NCBI GenBank assembly: GCA_913052585.1
Contig: CAJXEB010000022.1
Location: forward strand, 1-35,298
From: an uncultured Flavobacteriaceae bacterium
Lineage (GTDB): Bacteria; Bacteroidota; Bacteroidia; Flavobacteriales; Flavobacteriaceae
Length of the DNA: 35,298 nt
Direction of reading: 5' to 3'
Part shown: piece by piece, positions 15,928 to 24,302 of the stretch
Numbering within the stretch: the stretch's first letter is position 1
How the letters are laid out: every line of letters begins with the position of its first letter
Translations under genes and position numbers: made by a program
The notes under the pieces: generated by a model
The model's database searches: none
Told to the model about the DNA's origin: nothing
Seen by the model: only the letters and a program-made list of their open reading frames with translations

Positions 15928-17067
15928 ATGAAATTTAACAAAGAAGATATTTTAAAAGCACTTGAGACTATTACAGTAGCTGGTGAAGGTAAAAACATGG
16001 TAGAAAGTGGTGCGGTTAAAAACATTATGACTTTCGCAGATGAAGTTATTGTAGATTTAGAATTATCTGCTCCTGCTCTTCATATTAAAAAGAGAGCTGA
16101 ATCTGATATTATCAAAACTATAAAGGAAAAAGTATCACAAGATGCTAAGGTAATTGTTAATATTAAAATTGAAGCACCTGTTCAGCCTGCCAATCCGAAT
16201 CTTATTAAAGGTAAAAATATACCAGGGATTAAAAATATTATAGCAGTAGCTTCTGGTAAGGGAGGAGTTGGAAAATCAACCATTACAGCAAATCTTGCAG
16301 TTACGTTATCGAAAATAGGTTATAAAGTTGGAGTATTAGACGCCGATATTTACGGACCCTCTATTCCAATGATGTTTGATGTAATAAATGAACGTCCTCT
16401 TTCAACAACTATTGATGGTAAAAGTAAAATGAAACCTGTAGAGAACTATGGAGTTAAAGTATTGTCTATTGGGTTTTTTACGACTCCAGAACAAGCAGTA
16501 ATTTGGAGAGGCCCTATGGCGTCCAAAGCTTTAAATCAACTTATTTTTGACGCAGCTTGGGGAGATCTTGATTATATGTTAATCGATCTTCCACCTGGAA
16601 CTGGAGATATTCATTTAAGTATTATGCAGTCTATGCCAATTACAGGAGCAGTTGTTGTAAGTACCCCTCAAGCCGTTGCTTTAGCAGATGCTCGTAGAGG
16701 TGTGTCGATGTTTCAACAAGATAATATACAAGTTCCTGTGTTAGGAATTATTGAGAATATGGCTTATTTTACCCCGGAAGAGTTACCTGAGAATAAATAT
16801 TACATATTTGGAAAAGAAGGAGCTAAAAACCTTTCTAATGATTTAAATATTCCATTTTTGGGAGAAATACCATTGGTACAAAGTATTAGAGAAGCTGGAG
16901 ATAACGGAAGACCAGCAGCTTTACAAGAAAACACTCCTTTGTCTAAGGCGTTTGAAAAGTTAACAAAAGGAGTAATTCAAGAACTAGACAATAGGAATGA
17001 AATATTACCTCCTACTGAAGTTATTCAAATGACTAATTCTGTTGGTTGCTTAACAACTAAAAATTAA
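15928..17067 (+). CDS. Mrp/NBP35-family iron-sulfur cluster carrier ATPase
   Basis: A 379-residue P-loop ATPase of the Mrp/ApbC family, which binds and delivers Fe-S clusters to apoproteins. An N-terminal MIP18/DUF59-like domain (about residues 1-90) precedes the ATPase, which has the deviant Walker A GKGGVGKS with Lys111 and Lys116, switch region DADIYGPSIPMMF, and DLPPGTGDIHLS. The usual CxxC after ENMAYF is replaced by TPEELPENKYYIFG; the remaining candidate is one Cys near the end (VGCLTT). The next gene, 3 bases on, is a Nfu-type scaffold, so the two act in one pathway. Confidence 0.92.
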   Translation: MKFNKEDILKALETITVAGEGKNMVESGAVKNIMTFADEVIVDLELSAPALHIKKRAESDIIKTIKEKVSQDAKVIVNIKIEAPVQPANPNLIKGKNIPGIKNIIAVASGKGGVGKSTITANLAVTLSKIGYKVGVLDADIYGPSIPMMFDVINERPLSTTIDGKSKMKPVENYGVKVLSIGFFTTPEQAVIWRGPMASKALNQLIFDAAWGDLDYMLIDLPPGTGDIHLSIMQSMPITGAVVVSTPQAVALADARRGVSMFQQDNIQVPVLGIIENMAYFTPEELPENKYYIFGKEGAKNLSNDLNIPFLGEIPLVQSIREAGDNGRPAALQENTPLSKAFEKLTKGVIQELDNRNEILPPTEVIQMTNSVGCLTTKN

Positions 17068-17070
17068 CTT

Positions 17071-17307
17071 ATGTCTGAAGAATTAAAAAATAATGTAGAA
17101 AAAGCATTGGATGAAATCCGTCCTTTTTTACAAAATGATGGGGGTGATATAACCTTACTATCTATTGAAAATGGAAAGATTGTACGAGTACAATTAGAGG
17201 GTGCTTGCGTGGATTGTACTGTTAATCAAATGACATTGAAAAGTGGAGTTGAAATGACGATTAAAAAATATGCTCCACAAATTGAAAAGGTAATCAACGT
17301 AGGGTAA
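17071..17307 (+). CDS. NifU-like (Nfu) Fe-S scaffold domain protein
   Basis: A 78-residue protein made of just the NifU C-terminal (Nfu) domain, which carries a [4Fe-4S] cluster for transfer. The IRPFLQNDGGDITLL start and Cys46-Val-Asp-Cys49 motif in GACVDCTVNQMTLKSGVE are diagnostic. It starts 3 bases after the Mrp stop, as expected for an operon; its own stop is only 4 bases from that of the convergent metallophosphoesterase. Confidence 0.94.
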   Translation: MSEELKNNVEKALDEIRPFLQNDGGDITLLSIENGKIVRVQLEGACVDCTVNQMTLKSGVEMTIKKYAPQIEKVINVG

Positions 17308-17310
17308 ATA

Positions 17311-18207
17311 TTATTTGGTTTTATAATCAGTAATTTTTTGTGGGCCTTCTAAAACTAACCTAACCACTTTTAAGGTACCGTCTTCAGTTGTTGAAATGTT
17401 CCATTTTATCAAAGTTATATTCCCGTTTTCAATTTCTAATCCAGTAATACTTCTTGGGTGAACACAGCTGCCATCGTTAAAAAAAGCAATTTCTCCAGGT
17501 TGAGGGAAACGTGGACGGTGTGTATGTCCAATTATAGTTAAGATATTATTGTTTTCTGTAATCCATTTTTTGGTTCGACGCTCTACTTTAATGAGTTCCT
17601 TAAAGTTTTTAGCAGGACTTGTTGGATCTCCAATTCCAAAGATTTGTAATTGTCTCCATACGGCTCGAACCATAAACCTATTGAATTTCCATGCTTTATA
17701 ATTCCACCAATCTGCTTGATGCCCATGAAGCATAAAAACTTCTTGTTTTGAAGATTCGTGTTCTAAAATGAGTCCTTCTGTAAAAATAATTCCAGGAAAT
17801 AAGGGTACGTTTTTACCAGTTACTTTATCAAAATAGGTATAAAGGTGTTTCTCAACATATTTTTGTTTGCGATATACCATATCGTGATTTCCAATTAACC
17901 GGAATAACCTTCCTTTGGCATAAAACTTTTTTAATAAATAAAAGATATTGGTATGGGTATAAAAAATAGATTTAAAATCTAAGTTTTCCCATAATTCATC
18001 ACCATCTCCTAGTTCACAATAAGTAAAATCATTTTTGTAGTAATGATTTAATGCATGAAAATAAATATTTCTATTACTAGCAAAATCGTCAGCAAAACTA
18101 TTGTCTCCACGATGAACATCACTAAATATTATAAACTTAGAGTCATCCTTATAGCTAATTTTTCTTGCCGTTTGGTAAGCTCTTGTTATTCTTTTTTGAG
18201 ATGACAT
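17311..18207 (-). CDS. Metallophosphoesterase
   Basis: A calcineurin-like metallophosphoesterase of 298 residues. All five metal motifs are readable: D30-V-H32 (FSDVHRGD), GDGDELWEN, IGNHDMV, HGHQADWW and GHTHRPRF. The overall arrangement resembles UDP-2,3-diacylglucosamine hydrolases but the substrate is not certain. No signal peptide is seen, so it is probably cytoplasmic or membrane-surface bound. A -7 box on the minus strand lies upstream (18240-18233). Confidence 0.85.
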   Translation of the reverse strand: MSSQKRITRAYQTARKISYKDDSKFIIFSDVHRGDNSFADDFASNRNIYFHALNHYYKNDFTYCELGDGDELWENLDFKSIFYTHTNIFYLLKKFYAKGRLFRLIGNHDMVYRKQKYVEKHLYTYFDKVTGKNVPLFPGIIFTEGLILEHESSKQEVFMLHGHQADWWNYKAWKFNRFMVRAVWRQLQIFGIGDPTSPAKNFKELIKVERRTKKWITENNNILTIIGHTHRPRFPQPGEIAFFNDGSCVHPRSITGLEIENGNITLIKWNISTTEDGTLKVVRLVLEGPQKITDYKTK

Positions 18208-18232
18208 TTTTTTATGCTAAGCTAAAAAACCT

Positions 18233-18240
18233 CAAACGTA
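18233..18240 (-). promoter_or_regulatory. Bacteroidota -7 box (TACGTTTG) of the metallophosphoesterase gene
   Basis: An exact TAnnTTTG on the minus strand, 25 bases before the ATG at 18207. No TTG at standard -33 spacing. Confidence 0.5.
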
Positions 18241-18281
18241 ATTTAGAGTATATTTTAAAATATTTCGAGATAACACTCTTT

Positions 18282-20189
18282 TTATAGTGCATTATCAATA
18301 ATTTCTTGAACAACTTCTGGATTTAATAAGGTAGAAGTATCACCTAAATTATCAGTTTCATTACAAGCTATTTTCCGTAAAATACGTCTCATGATCTTTC
18401 CAGAACGTGTTTTGGGTAATCCTGTTGTAAACTGTATTTTGTTGAGTTTAGCTATTGATCCTATATGTTCAGTAATCATTTGATTGATTTCTTTACGTAA
18501 ATTATCGTGTAATCTCCCTTCTCCAGTTTCTTTTAAAATAACATAACCATATAAAGCATTTCCTTTAATGTCATGTGGAAATCCTACTACTGCAGATTCT
18601 GCAACTGCAGGATGTTCATTTATAGCATCTTCAATTGGAGCAGTTCCTAAATTATGTCCAGAAACAATAATTACATCGTCTACTCTACCTGTTATTCTAT
18701 AATAACCAACGGTATCTCGCAAGGCTCCGTCTCCCGTAAAGTATTTATCCTCATAAGCAGAAAAATAAGTTTCTTTATATCGTTGATGGTTCCCCCAAAT
18801 AGTTCTAGCGATTGAAGGCCAAGGATATTTAATACATAAACGCCCATCTATTTGATTTGCAGTTATTTCTTCCCCTTTTTCGTCCATTAAACAAGGCTGT
18901 ATTCCTGGCAAGGGTAAACTCGCAAATGTGGGTATGGTTGGGGTTATATAAGGTAATGGAGAAATTAAAATTCCACCAGTTTCTGTCTGCCACCAAGTAT
19001 CTACAATAGGACTTTTCTTTTTCCCGATATTGTCATTATACCAATGCCAAGCCTCTTCATTAATGGGTTCTCCGACAGATCCTAGTACTTTTAATGAGGA
19101 TAAATCATATTTATTTATATAATCTAGATTCTCTTTAGCTAATGCTCTAATGGCAGTTGGTGCTGTGTAAAATTGTGTGATTTTATGCTTTTCAACAATT
19201 TCCCAAAAACGACCAAAATCAGGGTAGCTAGGTACTCCTTCAAACATAACGGTAGTGGCTCCATTTGCTAAGGGTCCATATACAATATAGCTATGGCCAG
19301 TTATCCAACCGATATCAGCTGTACACCAGTAAATGTCATTATCTTTATAGTTAAATACATTTTTAAACGTATAAGCTGTATAAACCATATAACCAGCAGT
19401 AGTATGTACCATTCCTTTAGGTTTTCCAGTAGAGCCTGAAGTATAAAGAATAAACAATGGATCTTCTGCATCCATAATTTCTGGTTCGCATTCTATTGAA
19501 GCATTATCTAATAAAGGTTGAAGCCATTTGTCACGACTTTTCTTCATGGTTACTTCAGAATTTATTCTTTTTGCAACTAATACTGAATTAACTCCTGGAC
19601 AATCATTTAATGCTTCGTCCACAATTTCTTTTAAATCGATAGTTTTATTACCTCTATAAGAGCCGTCACTAGTAATCACTATTTTACAATCACTATCATT
19701 TATTCGTGTTGATAATGCTGTTGCTGAAAACCCAGCAAAAACTACGGAATGTATAGCTCCAATTCGTGCGCAAGCCAATACAGATAGTGCTAACTCGGGA
19801 ATCATTGGTAAATAGATGCATACTCTATCCCCTTTTTTAATGCCTTCGTTTTTTAAAACATTGGCAAATCTATTAACACGTTCATACAATTGATTATAGG
19901 TAATATGCTCAGCTTGTTCATCTGGATTGTTTGGCTCAAAAAGAATGGCAGTTTTACTCCCTTTAGTACGTAAATGGCGATCAATACAGTTTTCGGTAAT
20001 ATTGAGTTTTGCCCCTTGGTACCATTTTATTTCAGGTTTTTTAAAATCCCACTCCAATACGTTGTCCCATTTTTTGTGCCAAGTAAAATGTTCTTCTGCA
20101 ATTTCTTCCCAAAATACTTCGGGTTCTCTTACAGATTTTCGATATACTTTATAATATTCTTCAAGATGTTTTATGTGATAAGTACTCAT
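18282..20189 (-). CDS. acs: Acetate-CoA ligase
   Basis: A full-length (635 residues) acetyl-CoA synthetase: acetate plus ATP to acetyl-AMP, then acetyl-CoA. An N-terminal ACS domain is followed by the ANL core motif YTSGSTGKPKGMVHT, a WWQTETGG motif and a YFTGDGALRD hinge region. The C-terminal catalytic Lys598 lies in TRSGKIMRR, the site usually acetylated to switch the enzyme off. It is monocistronic; no acetyltransferase or deacetylase neighbour is visible. Confidence 0.96.
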   Translation of the reverse strand: MSTYHIKHLEEYYKVYRKSVREPEVFWEEIAEEHFTWHKKWDNVLEWDFKKPEIKWYQGAKLNITENCIDRHLRTKGSKTAILFEPNNPDEQAEHITYNQLYERVNRFANVLKNEGIKKGDRVCIYLPMIPELALSVLACARIGAIHSVVFAGFSATALSTRINDSDCKIVITSDGSYRGNKTIDLKEIVDEALNDCPGVNSVLVAKRINSEVTMKKSRDKWLQPLLDNASIECEPEIMDAEDPLFILYTSGSTGKPKGMVHTTAGYMVYTAYTFKNVFNYKDNDIYWCTADIGWITGHSYIVYGPLANGATTVMFEGVPSYPDFGRFWEIVEKHKITQFYTAPTAIRALAKENLDYINKYDLSSLKVLGSVGEPINEEAWHWYNDNIGKKKSPIVDTWWQTETGGILISPLPYITPTIPTFASLPLPGIQPCLMDEKGEEITANQIDGRLCIKYPWPSIARTIWGNHQRYKETYFSAYEDKYFTGDGALRDTVGYYRITGRVDDVIIVSGHNLGTAPIEDAINEHPAVAESAVVGFPHDIKGNALYGYVILKETGEGRLHDNLRKEINQMITEHIGSIAKLNKIQFTTGLPKTRSGKIMRRILRKIACNETDNLGDTSTLLNPEVVQEIIDNAL

Positions 20190-20560
20190 GGGTTGAAAAT
20201 CTAAATTAGTTAGAATATTTGCAACAATTTACGAAGTATTTTCACAAATCAAGTTGATAGTAACCTTATTAAATCTAAAATAATACGCTTAACGATTTAT
20301 TATTTATTAAAAAAATACTGGGTTATTTGAAAATGGCCACTTATTAGATCAACTGATTAAAACCATGGGCTTCTCAATAGGATATTGAAAAAATATAAAA
20401 TTAATTAAGACGTTCCAAATGTTGGAAGGTAAAGTAGTGGATAGCAAAAAACGTAAACACGGGAATATTCCATTATAAAATTATTAAACTTAATGCAAAT
20501 AAAAAATCCTACTAGATGAATAATCTAGTAGGATTTTAAATATATAAGAATTTTTAATTT
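20190..20560. other. 371-bp gap: possible eroded gene segment plus a terminator
   Basis: No intact gene. In one plus frame from 20311 to 20478 the sequence reads KNTGLFENGHLLDQLIKTMG, then FSIGY, a TGA at 20386-20388, and KNIKLIKTFQMLEGKVVDSK, KRKHGNIPL and a TAA. Its amino-acid composition looks like a real protein, so it may be a gene relic, but I do not recognise the family. A TTCCAA-ATG-TTGGAA palindrome (20413-20427) lies within it. The right end holds the gcdH terminator. Confidence 0.4.
20503..20537 (-). terminator. Intrinsic terminator of the glutaryl-CoA dehydrogenase-like gene
   Basis: A perfect 15-bp stem (AAAATCCTACTAGAT with ATCTAGTAGGATTTT) and 5-base loop, followed on the minus strand by TTTTTTATTT. 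It lies 23 bases after the stop of the gene at 20561. Confidence 0.9.
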
Positions 20561-21739
20561 TTATTTAAAAGCATTCAGACCTGTAACATCCATTCCTGTA
20601 ATTAATAAATGGATATCGTGGGTTCCTTCATAGGTAATAACACTTTCTAAATTCATAGAATGACGCATTATAGAATATTCGCCAGAAATACCCATACCAC
20701 CTAACATTTGTCTTGCTTCACGAGCAATATTAATTGCCATGTCTACATTATTTCTTTTAGCCATAGAGATTTGAGCAGTAGTTGCTCTATCTTCATTTTT
20801 TAAAACACCTAAACGCCAAGTTAATAATTGAGCTTTGGTTATTTCAGTAATCATCTCCGCTAATTTCTTTTGTTGTAATTGAAACTGTCCAATTGGTTTT
20901 CCAAATTGAATACGTTCCTTACTATACCTAAGAGCGGTATCGTAGCAATCCATTGCTGCTCCAATAGCACCCCAAGCAATTCCATATCGTGCAGAATCTA
21001 AACATCCTAAAGGTGCTCCTAAACCAGACTTATTAGGTAATAGATTTTCTTTTGGCACTTTTACATTGTCAAATATTAACTCTCCAGTGGCTGAAGCACG
21101 AAGTGACCATTTGTTATGAGTTTCTGGAGTTGAAAACCCTTCCATTCCACGTTCCACAATTAAACCATGAATTCGTCCTTCTTCATTTTTAGCCCAAACC
21201 ACAGCGATATCTGCAAATGGAGAATTACTAATCCACATTTTGGCGCCATTTAAAAGATAATGATCTCCCATATCTTTAAAATTAGTAACCATTCCGCCTG
21301 GGTTAGAACCATGATCAGGTTCTGTTAATCCAAAACAACCAATAAATTCACCAGAAGCTAATTTTGGTAAATATTTCATGCGTTGTTCTTCATTTCCATA
21401 TTTCCAGATAGGATACATTACCAATGAAGATTGAACACTAGCAGTACTTCTTACGCCACTATCTCCACGTTCAATTTCTTGCATGATCAGTCCATAAGAA
21501 ATTTGGTCCAATCCAGCACCACCGTACTCTTCAGGAATATAAGGGCCAAAGGCACCAATTTCTGCCAAACCTTTTACAATTTGATGAGGAAATTCTGCTT
21601 TTTGAGCATATTCCTCTATAATTGGAGATACATCGCGTTTTACCCATTCACGGGCAGCATCACGAATTAACTTATGTTCATCGGTTAATAAATCGTCAAG
21701 ATTGTAATAATCAGGAGCTTCAAATAAATCAGGTTTCAT
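20561..21739 (-). CDS. Glutaryl-CoA dehydrogenase-like acyl-CoA dehydrogenase
   Basis: A 392-residue FAD-dependent acyl-CoA dehydrogenase. Several segments match glutaryl-CoA dehydrogenase more than other subfamilies: RSTASVQSSLVMYPI (including the Arg that binds the substrate carboxylate), CFGLTEPDHGSNPGGM, KWSLRASATGELIFDNV, GCLDSARYGIAWG and QMLGGMGISGEY. The catalytic base is Glu371 in TYEGTHDIH. Expected reaction: glutaryl-CoA to crotonyl-CoA in lysine or tryptophan breakdown. It may share a transcript with the Rieske gene 85 bases upstream, but an exact -7 box in that gap suggests its own promoter. Confidence 0.85.
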   Translation of the reverse strand: MKPDLFEAPDYYNLDDLLTDEHKLIRDAAREWVKRDVSPIIEEYAQKAEFPHQIVKGLAEIGAFGPYIPEEYGGAGLDQISYGLIMQEIERGDSGVRSTASVQSSLVMYPIWKYGNEEQRMKYLPKLASGEFIGCFGLTEPDHGSNPGGMVTNFKDMGDHYLLNGAKMWISNSPFADIAVVWAKNEEGRIHGLIVERGMEGFSTPETHNKWSLRASATGELIFDNVKVPKENLLPNKSGLGAPLGCLDSARYGIAWGAIGAAMDCYDTALRYSKERIQFGKPIGQFQLQQKKLAEMITEITKAQLLTWRLGVLKNEDRATTAQISMAKRNNVDMAINIAREARQMLGGMGISGEYSIMRHSMNLESVITYEGTHDIHLLITGMDVTGLNAFK

Positions 21740-21758
21740 AGTCTATGAATTTATTTGT

Positions 21759-21766
21759 CAAAAGTA
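21759..21766 (-). promoter_or_regulatory. Bacteroidota -7 box (TACTTTTG) of the acyl-CoA dehydrogenase gene
   Basis: An exact TAnnTTTG on the minus strand, 19 bases before the ATG at 21739. Confidence 0.5.
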
Positions 21767-21824
21767 ATTAATGCCTTGCAATTTTGCACTTAATCTAACA
21801 AGAAATTAAATAAATATTTAAAAA

Positions 21825-22913
21825 TTATTTATTTAAATATTTTGCCAGTAAACTATGAAAATGATGCACCCCTTTTTCTCTTTTTGGTGAAAACCTTCCT
21901 GCTTTGTAAAAGGAGGAGTTCACGCCTTTTTGAACATTTTCTACCACAAATTCATCTTCTCTTTCGACTTTATCTAAATCACTACCTGCACCTTTGTTTA
22001 ATTTTGTTGGGTCGTATACATAGGAGGTGAAAGACACTTTAGTTCTATTGATGTCAATAGGCCTTACTACATTTATAGAAAGGCCCCAAGGGTAAAAGTT
22101 AAACATCATATTTGGGAAAACCCAATAGTAATAAGCTGCTACATTTTTACCATAATCTATATGACCTTCTGGTAAGTCAAATACTTCAGTAGCTTCATCG
22201 GTATATCCAATTTGAAGATTGCAATGCTCATACGTTTCTGTTTTATAAGATCCATAATCAAGTACTTTGTTTAAACCTTCATGTACAAAAGGAACATGAA
22301 AACCTTCTAAATAATTATCACAATACAAGGCCCAATGTGCGTGGACTAAAAAGTCTTTACTCGTTGAAGTGTCCAATGAAAATTCATCCAATGGAAGAAA
22401 GCCAATGCGTTCTTTCATTTTGTCGATTACTTCAGGAAATTGAAATTCAGGATTCAATCCTACAAATAATAGTGGCCCCCATTTTTCTAAAGAGAATTTA
22501 TGTAAACCGTCACATGGTCTAGGAAAGTCTTTTGCATCTTCAAATTCTGGCATGTGTTCAAACTCTCCATCTAAATTAAAGCGTCTGCCGTGATACATAC
22601 AGCTTAGTTTTTTTACTTTACCGGGATGCAATGCCACCAAATTACCTCTATGGGTACAAACGTTTGTAAAGCAATTAATTTCATCTTTTTCATTCCTAAC
22701 GATAAGAAGTGGTTCGGTTAAATAATTATCTAAAAGAACCAAAGGATAAACCGATTGAGGTAAGGTCACTAAATTTTCATCACCAATCCATTGCCAAGTC
22801 TTTAAAAATATTTTTTCTTTAATGGCATTAAAAACATCCTGATCTTTATAAAAAGAGGCTGGAAGGGTTTCTGCTTTGGTAATATCTGGATTGATATAAA
22901 ACGTTCTTGACAT
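21825..22913 (-). CDS. Rieske non-haem iron oxygenase, alpha-subunit type
   Basis: A 362-residue ring-hydroxylating-type oxygenase. The Rieske [2Fe-2S] ligands are C86-x-H88 (VCTHRG) and C105-x2-H108 (CMYHGRRF). The mononuclear iron site is in the C-terminal domain: N200, E203, H206 and H211 (CDNYLEGFHVPFVH), with a C-terminal acidic ligand likely in the EREDEFVVENVQKG region. It resembles stand-alone oxygenases acting on quaternary amines (choline monooxygenase type) as much as those acting on aromatics, so the substrate is open. No ferredoxin or reductase gene is next to it; electrons must come from elsewhere. It diverges from the antiporter gene. Confidence 0.85.
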   Translation of the reverse strand: MSRTFYINPDITKAETLPASFYKDQDVFNAIKEKIFLKTWQWIGDENLVTLPQSVYPLVLLDNYLTEPLLIVRNEKDEINCFTNVCTHRGNLVALHPGKVKKLSCMYHGRRFNLDGEFEHMPEFEDAKDFPRPCDGLHKFSLEKWGPLLFVGLNPEFQFPEVIDKMKERIGFLPLDEFSLDTSTSKDFLVHAHWALYCDNYLEGFHVPFVHEGLNKVLDYGSYKTETYEHCNLQIGYTDEATEVFDLPEGHIDYGKNVAAYYYWVFPNMMFNFYPWGLSINVVRPIDINRTKVSFTSYVYDPTKLNKGAGSDLDKVEREDEFVVENVQKGVNSSFYKAGRFSPKREKGVHHFHSLLAKYLNK

Positions 22914-22991
22914 GGCTATAATGGTTTATTGTATATTCACGAATTGACTTTAAATTTAAACAATTATTATTTAACCTAATTATTATAATAT

Positions 22992-24302
22992 ATGAATGGT
23001 ACATCTACAAAAATAGGTTTGCTAACAACAACTTCTTTGGTAGTTGGAAATATGATAGGTGTTGGGATTTTTGTTTTACCAGCGGTATTGTCAAACTACG
23101 GAAGTGTAAGTTTGTTAGGTTGGTTATTTACTGCAACAGGAGCTTTAATCTTAGCTAAAATATTTAGTAACTTTAGTAAGATCATTGTTAGTAAAAGCGG
23201 AGGTCCTTATGTGTACTCTAAAGCGGGATTTGGTGATTTCATAGGATTTCTGGTTGCTTGGGGTTATTGGATAGCATGTTGGGTAGGTAACGGAGCTATT
23301 GCAATAGCGATAATAGGTGCAGCAAGTTTTTTTATCCCTGAATTAGCAACCAATTCGGTATTGTCTGTTAGCCTCGGATTAGCACTTATTTGGGTATTTA
23401 CTTGGATTAATTCTAGAGGAATTAAAGAGACAGGTAAAATTCAATTAATTACTACCGTATTAAAAATATTACCGCTGTTGTTTGTTATAATAATAGGTGT
23501 TTTCTATTTTAAGATTGAAAATTTTCCAGTTTTTAATTTAACAGGAGAAAGTAATTTTTCAACTATTTCTGCAGTCGCTACCTTAACCCTTTATGCTTTT
23601 TTAGGAATAGAATGTGCTACCATACCAGCAGGAAATATAGAAAACCCAGAGAAAACCATTCCAAGAGCAACGATGTTAGGAACCATTATTGTAACAGTTT
23701 TATATATATTAGGAACCGTTGTTTTATTTGGAATTTTACCATTGGATATTTTACAAAATTCTCCTGCTCCATTTGCAGAAGCTGCTAAAATTATAGGTGG
23801 AGATTATGGAGGTTACTTTGTTGCAGTTGGTGTTTTGATTTCTGGAATTGGAGTGCTAAATGGATGGATATTAATAACGGGACAAATTTCTATGGCAACT
23901 GCAAAAGATAATTTATTTCCGGATTTTTTTAAAAAAGAAAATAAAAAAGGAGCTCCTGTTAATGGATTTATTATCGGTGGCGTATTGTCTTCGATTGTGA
24001 TGTTAATGAACTATTCTGAAGGATTGGTGGAACAATTTGAGTTTATTGTTCAGCTAACAGTATTGGTAATTTTAATGCCTTATTTATTTACTGCAGCATC
24101 CTATGCGTTAATTGTCATTGAAAAAAAACTACATACTAAAAGTTGGTTTAAAACATTTGTTTTATCAACCTTAGGATTTTCGTATTCTCTATGGGCAATT
24201 TATGGTTCTGGTCCGGAAACTGTTTTCTATGGTTTTTTGTTAATTTTAATAGGAATACCGGTATATATTTATATGAAATGGATTAAAAATAAAGAAAATT
24301 AA
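22992..24302 (+). CDS. APC-family amino acid antiporter, AdiC-like
   Basis: A 436-residue permease with about 12 membrane helices. It aligns by eye with the arginine/agmatine antiporter AdiC: VVGNMIGVGIFVLPA in helix 1, SGGPYVYSKAGFGDFIGF and YWIACWVGNGAIAIA in helices 2-3, LYAFLGIECATIPAG in helix 6 (Tyr in place of AdiC Trp202), and NGWILITGQISMATAKDNLFP in helix 8 (the Trp matching AdiC Trp293 is kept). So the substrate is likely a basic amino acid or derivative. Its stop overlaps the ATG of the DDAH-like gene (TAATG), which supports an arginine-related substrate. No decarboxylase gene, as in the acid-resistance system, is present. Confidence 0.85.
   Translation: MNGTSTKIGLLTTTSLVVGNMIGVGIFVLPAVLSNYGSVSLLGWLFTATGALILAKIFSNFSKIIVSKSGGPYVYSKAGFGDFIGFLVAWGYWIACWVGNGAIAIAIIGAASFFIPELATNSVLSVSLGLALIWVFTWINSRGIKETGKIQLITTVLKILPLLFVIIIGVFYFKIENFPVFNLTGESNFSTISAVATLTLYAFLGIECATIPAGNIENPEKTIPRATMLGTIIVTVLYILGTVVLFGILPLDILQNSPAPFAEAAKIIGGDYGGYFVAVGVLISGIGVLNGWILITGQISMATAKDNLFPDFFKKENKKGAPVNGFIIGGVLSSIVMLMNYSEGLVEQFEFIVQLTVLVILMPYLFTAASYALIVIEKKLHTKSWFKTFVLSTLGFSYSLWAIYGSGPETVFYGFLLILIGIPVYIYMKWIKNKEN

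Noticed and set aside
20413-20427. TTCCAA-ATG-TTGGAA palindrome as an operator
   Set aside because: It is far from the nearest gene start and lies in a possible gene relic; six-base arms are easily met by chance.
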